Origin: an uncultured Mucilaginibacter sp.
Lineage (GTDB): Bacteria > Bacteroidota > Bacteroidia > Sphingobacteriales > Sphingobacteriaceae
Reading direction: 5' to 3'
DNA length: 64,000 nt
Assembly: GCA_903864275.1 (NCBI GenBank)
Contig: CAIPFE010000014.1
Coordinates: 186,001-250,000 of the forward strand
The notes beneath the pieces were generated by a model. That model did not search any database and had not been told where the DNA came from. It saw only the letters and a list, made by a program, of their open reading frames with translations. The translations under genes were made by a program, and so were the position numbers. Shown here piece by piece: positions 63,834 to 64,000 of this stretch; position 1 is the stretch's first letter, and every line of letters begins with the position of its first letter.

Positions 63834-64000
63834 TTAGCAGTGTATGGATAAAGTTATGACAAAAACCTTTTGCCGGACATAATTTTATGTGTAATGCAGA
63901 TTTTTCGGGGTGAAGGGGGGCAGTGATTTTTGGTTGTTATAAAGATTGTAAGTGTTGTACAGGTTAAAATTGTTGGTAGACTTCCCGTCTTTCGGACTTT

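Overview
The window looks like a chromosomal segment of a Bacteroidota species, most likely Sphingobacteriaceae (Mucilaginibacter/Pedobacter-like). Reasons: -7 boxes of the TAnnTTTG type lie in front of many genes and Shine-Dalgarno sequences are nearly absent; there are SusC-like 'carboxypeptidase-regulatory domain' outer-membrane proteins, LytTR/LytS two-component genes, TlpA/DUF4369 lipoproteins, and a serine palmitoyltransferase very like those of sphingolipid-making Sphingobacteria. No rRNA, tRNA, transposase, prophage or CRISPR array is visible. Genus assignment is inference.

Layout. 0-5.3 kb: arginine/polyamine genes (CtlX-like hydrolase, arginine decarboxylase), a secreted methyltransferase, an RluA-type pseudouridine synthase and a histone-H1-like Lys/Ala protein. 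5.3-20 kb: an orphan PhoB-type regulator, a TlpA-type thioredoxin lipoprotein, gatB, alaS, a MerR regulator, comEC, a secreted protein, a coupled CDF transporter-NUDIX-bioA operon, an aspartate-type aminotransferase and an outer-membrane protein. 20-26 kb: a tolC-adaptor-RND efflux operon. 26.2-39.7 kb: a co-directional lipid island encoding serine palmitoyltransferase, a GNAT-type probable ceramide synthase, a probable ceramide reductase, myo-inositol-phosphate synthase, a PgpA-type phosphatase, two tandem DUF5686 outer-membrane proteins, a CDP-alcohol phosphatidyltransferase, a fatty-acid 2-hydroxylase and an AUR1-like PAP2 enzyme. Together these can be read as one route from serine plus acyl-CoA and glucose-6-phosphate to (2-hydroxy) inositol-phosphoryl-ceramide, perhaps with delivery to the outer membrane.

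39.7-44.9 kb: a TPR protein broken at a poly-A tract, a CAP-domain protein, a DUF1456 protein, a DbpA-like helicase and a 1.3 kb gene-free block of layered repeats. 44.9-48.2 kb: an AT-rich four-gene operon (PH/TerB/zinc-ribbon protein, possible nuclease-fold protein, SPFH-GYF protein, small membrane protein) that looks acquired and may be a membrane-stress or conflict system. 48.6-53.4 kb: two secreted glycoside hydrolases around a DUF4337 membrane protein. 53.6-64 kb: a beta-CASP nuclease, serC-serA, rpe, a MacB/FtsX permease, an ankyrin protein and a LytS/LytTR two-component pair.

The most unusual non-coding signal is a recurring class of intergenic element: short degenerate tandem words, mostly of period 7 (AGATNTG, GTGARTG, AAGTCTT, CAGTNNN, CCTTTYN, TCGTAAA; also 7-10 nt variants), usually laid out as a direct array followed by its reverse complement so that the locus can fold into a hairpin. 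The word differs between loci but a few words recur. Elements sit between convergent, divergent and co-directional genes, and one array lies in frame inside bioA. Classical REP-like palindromes form a second, separate repeat layer.
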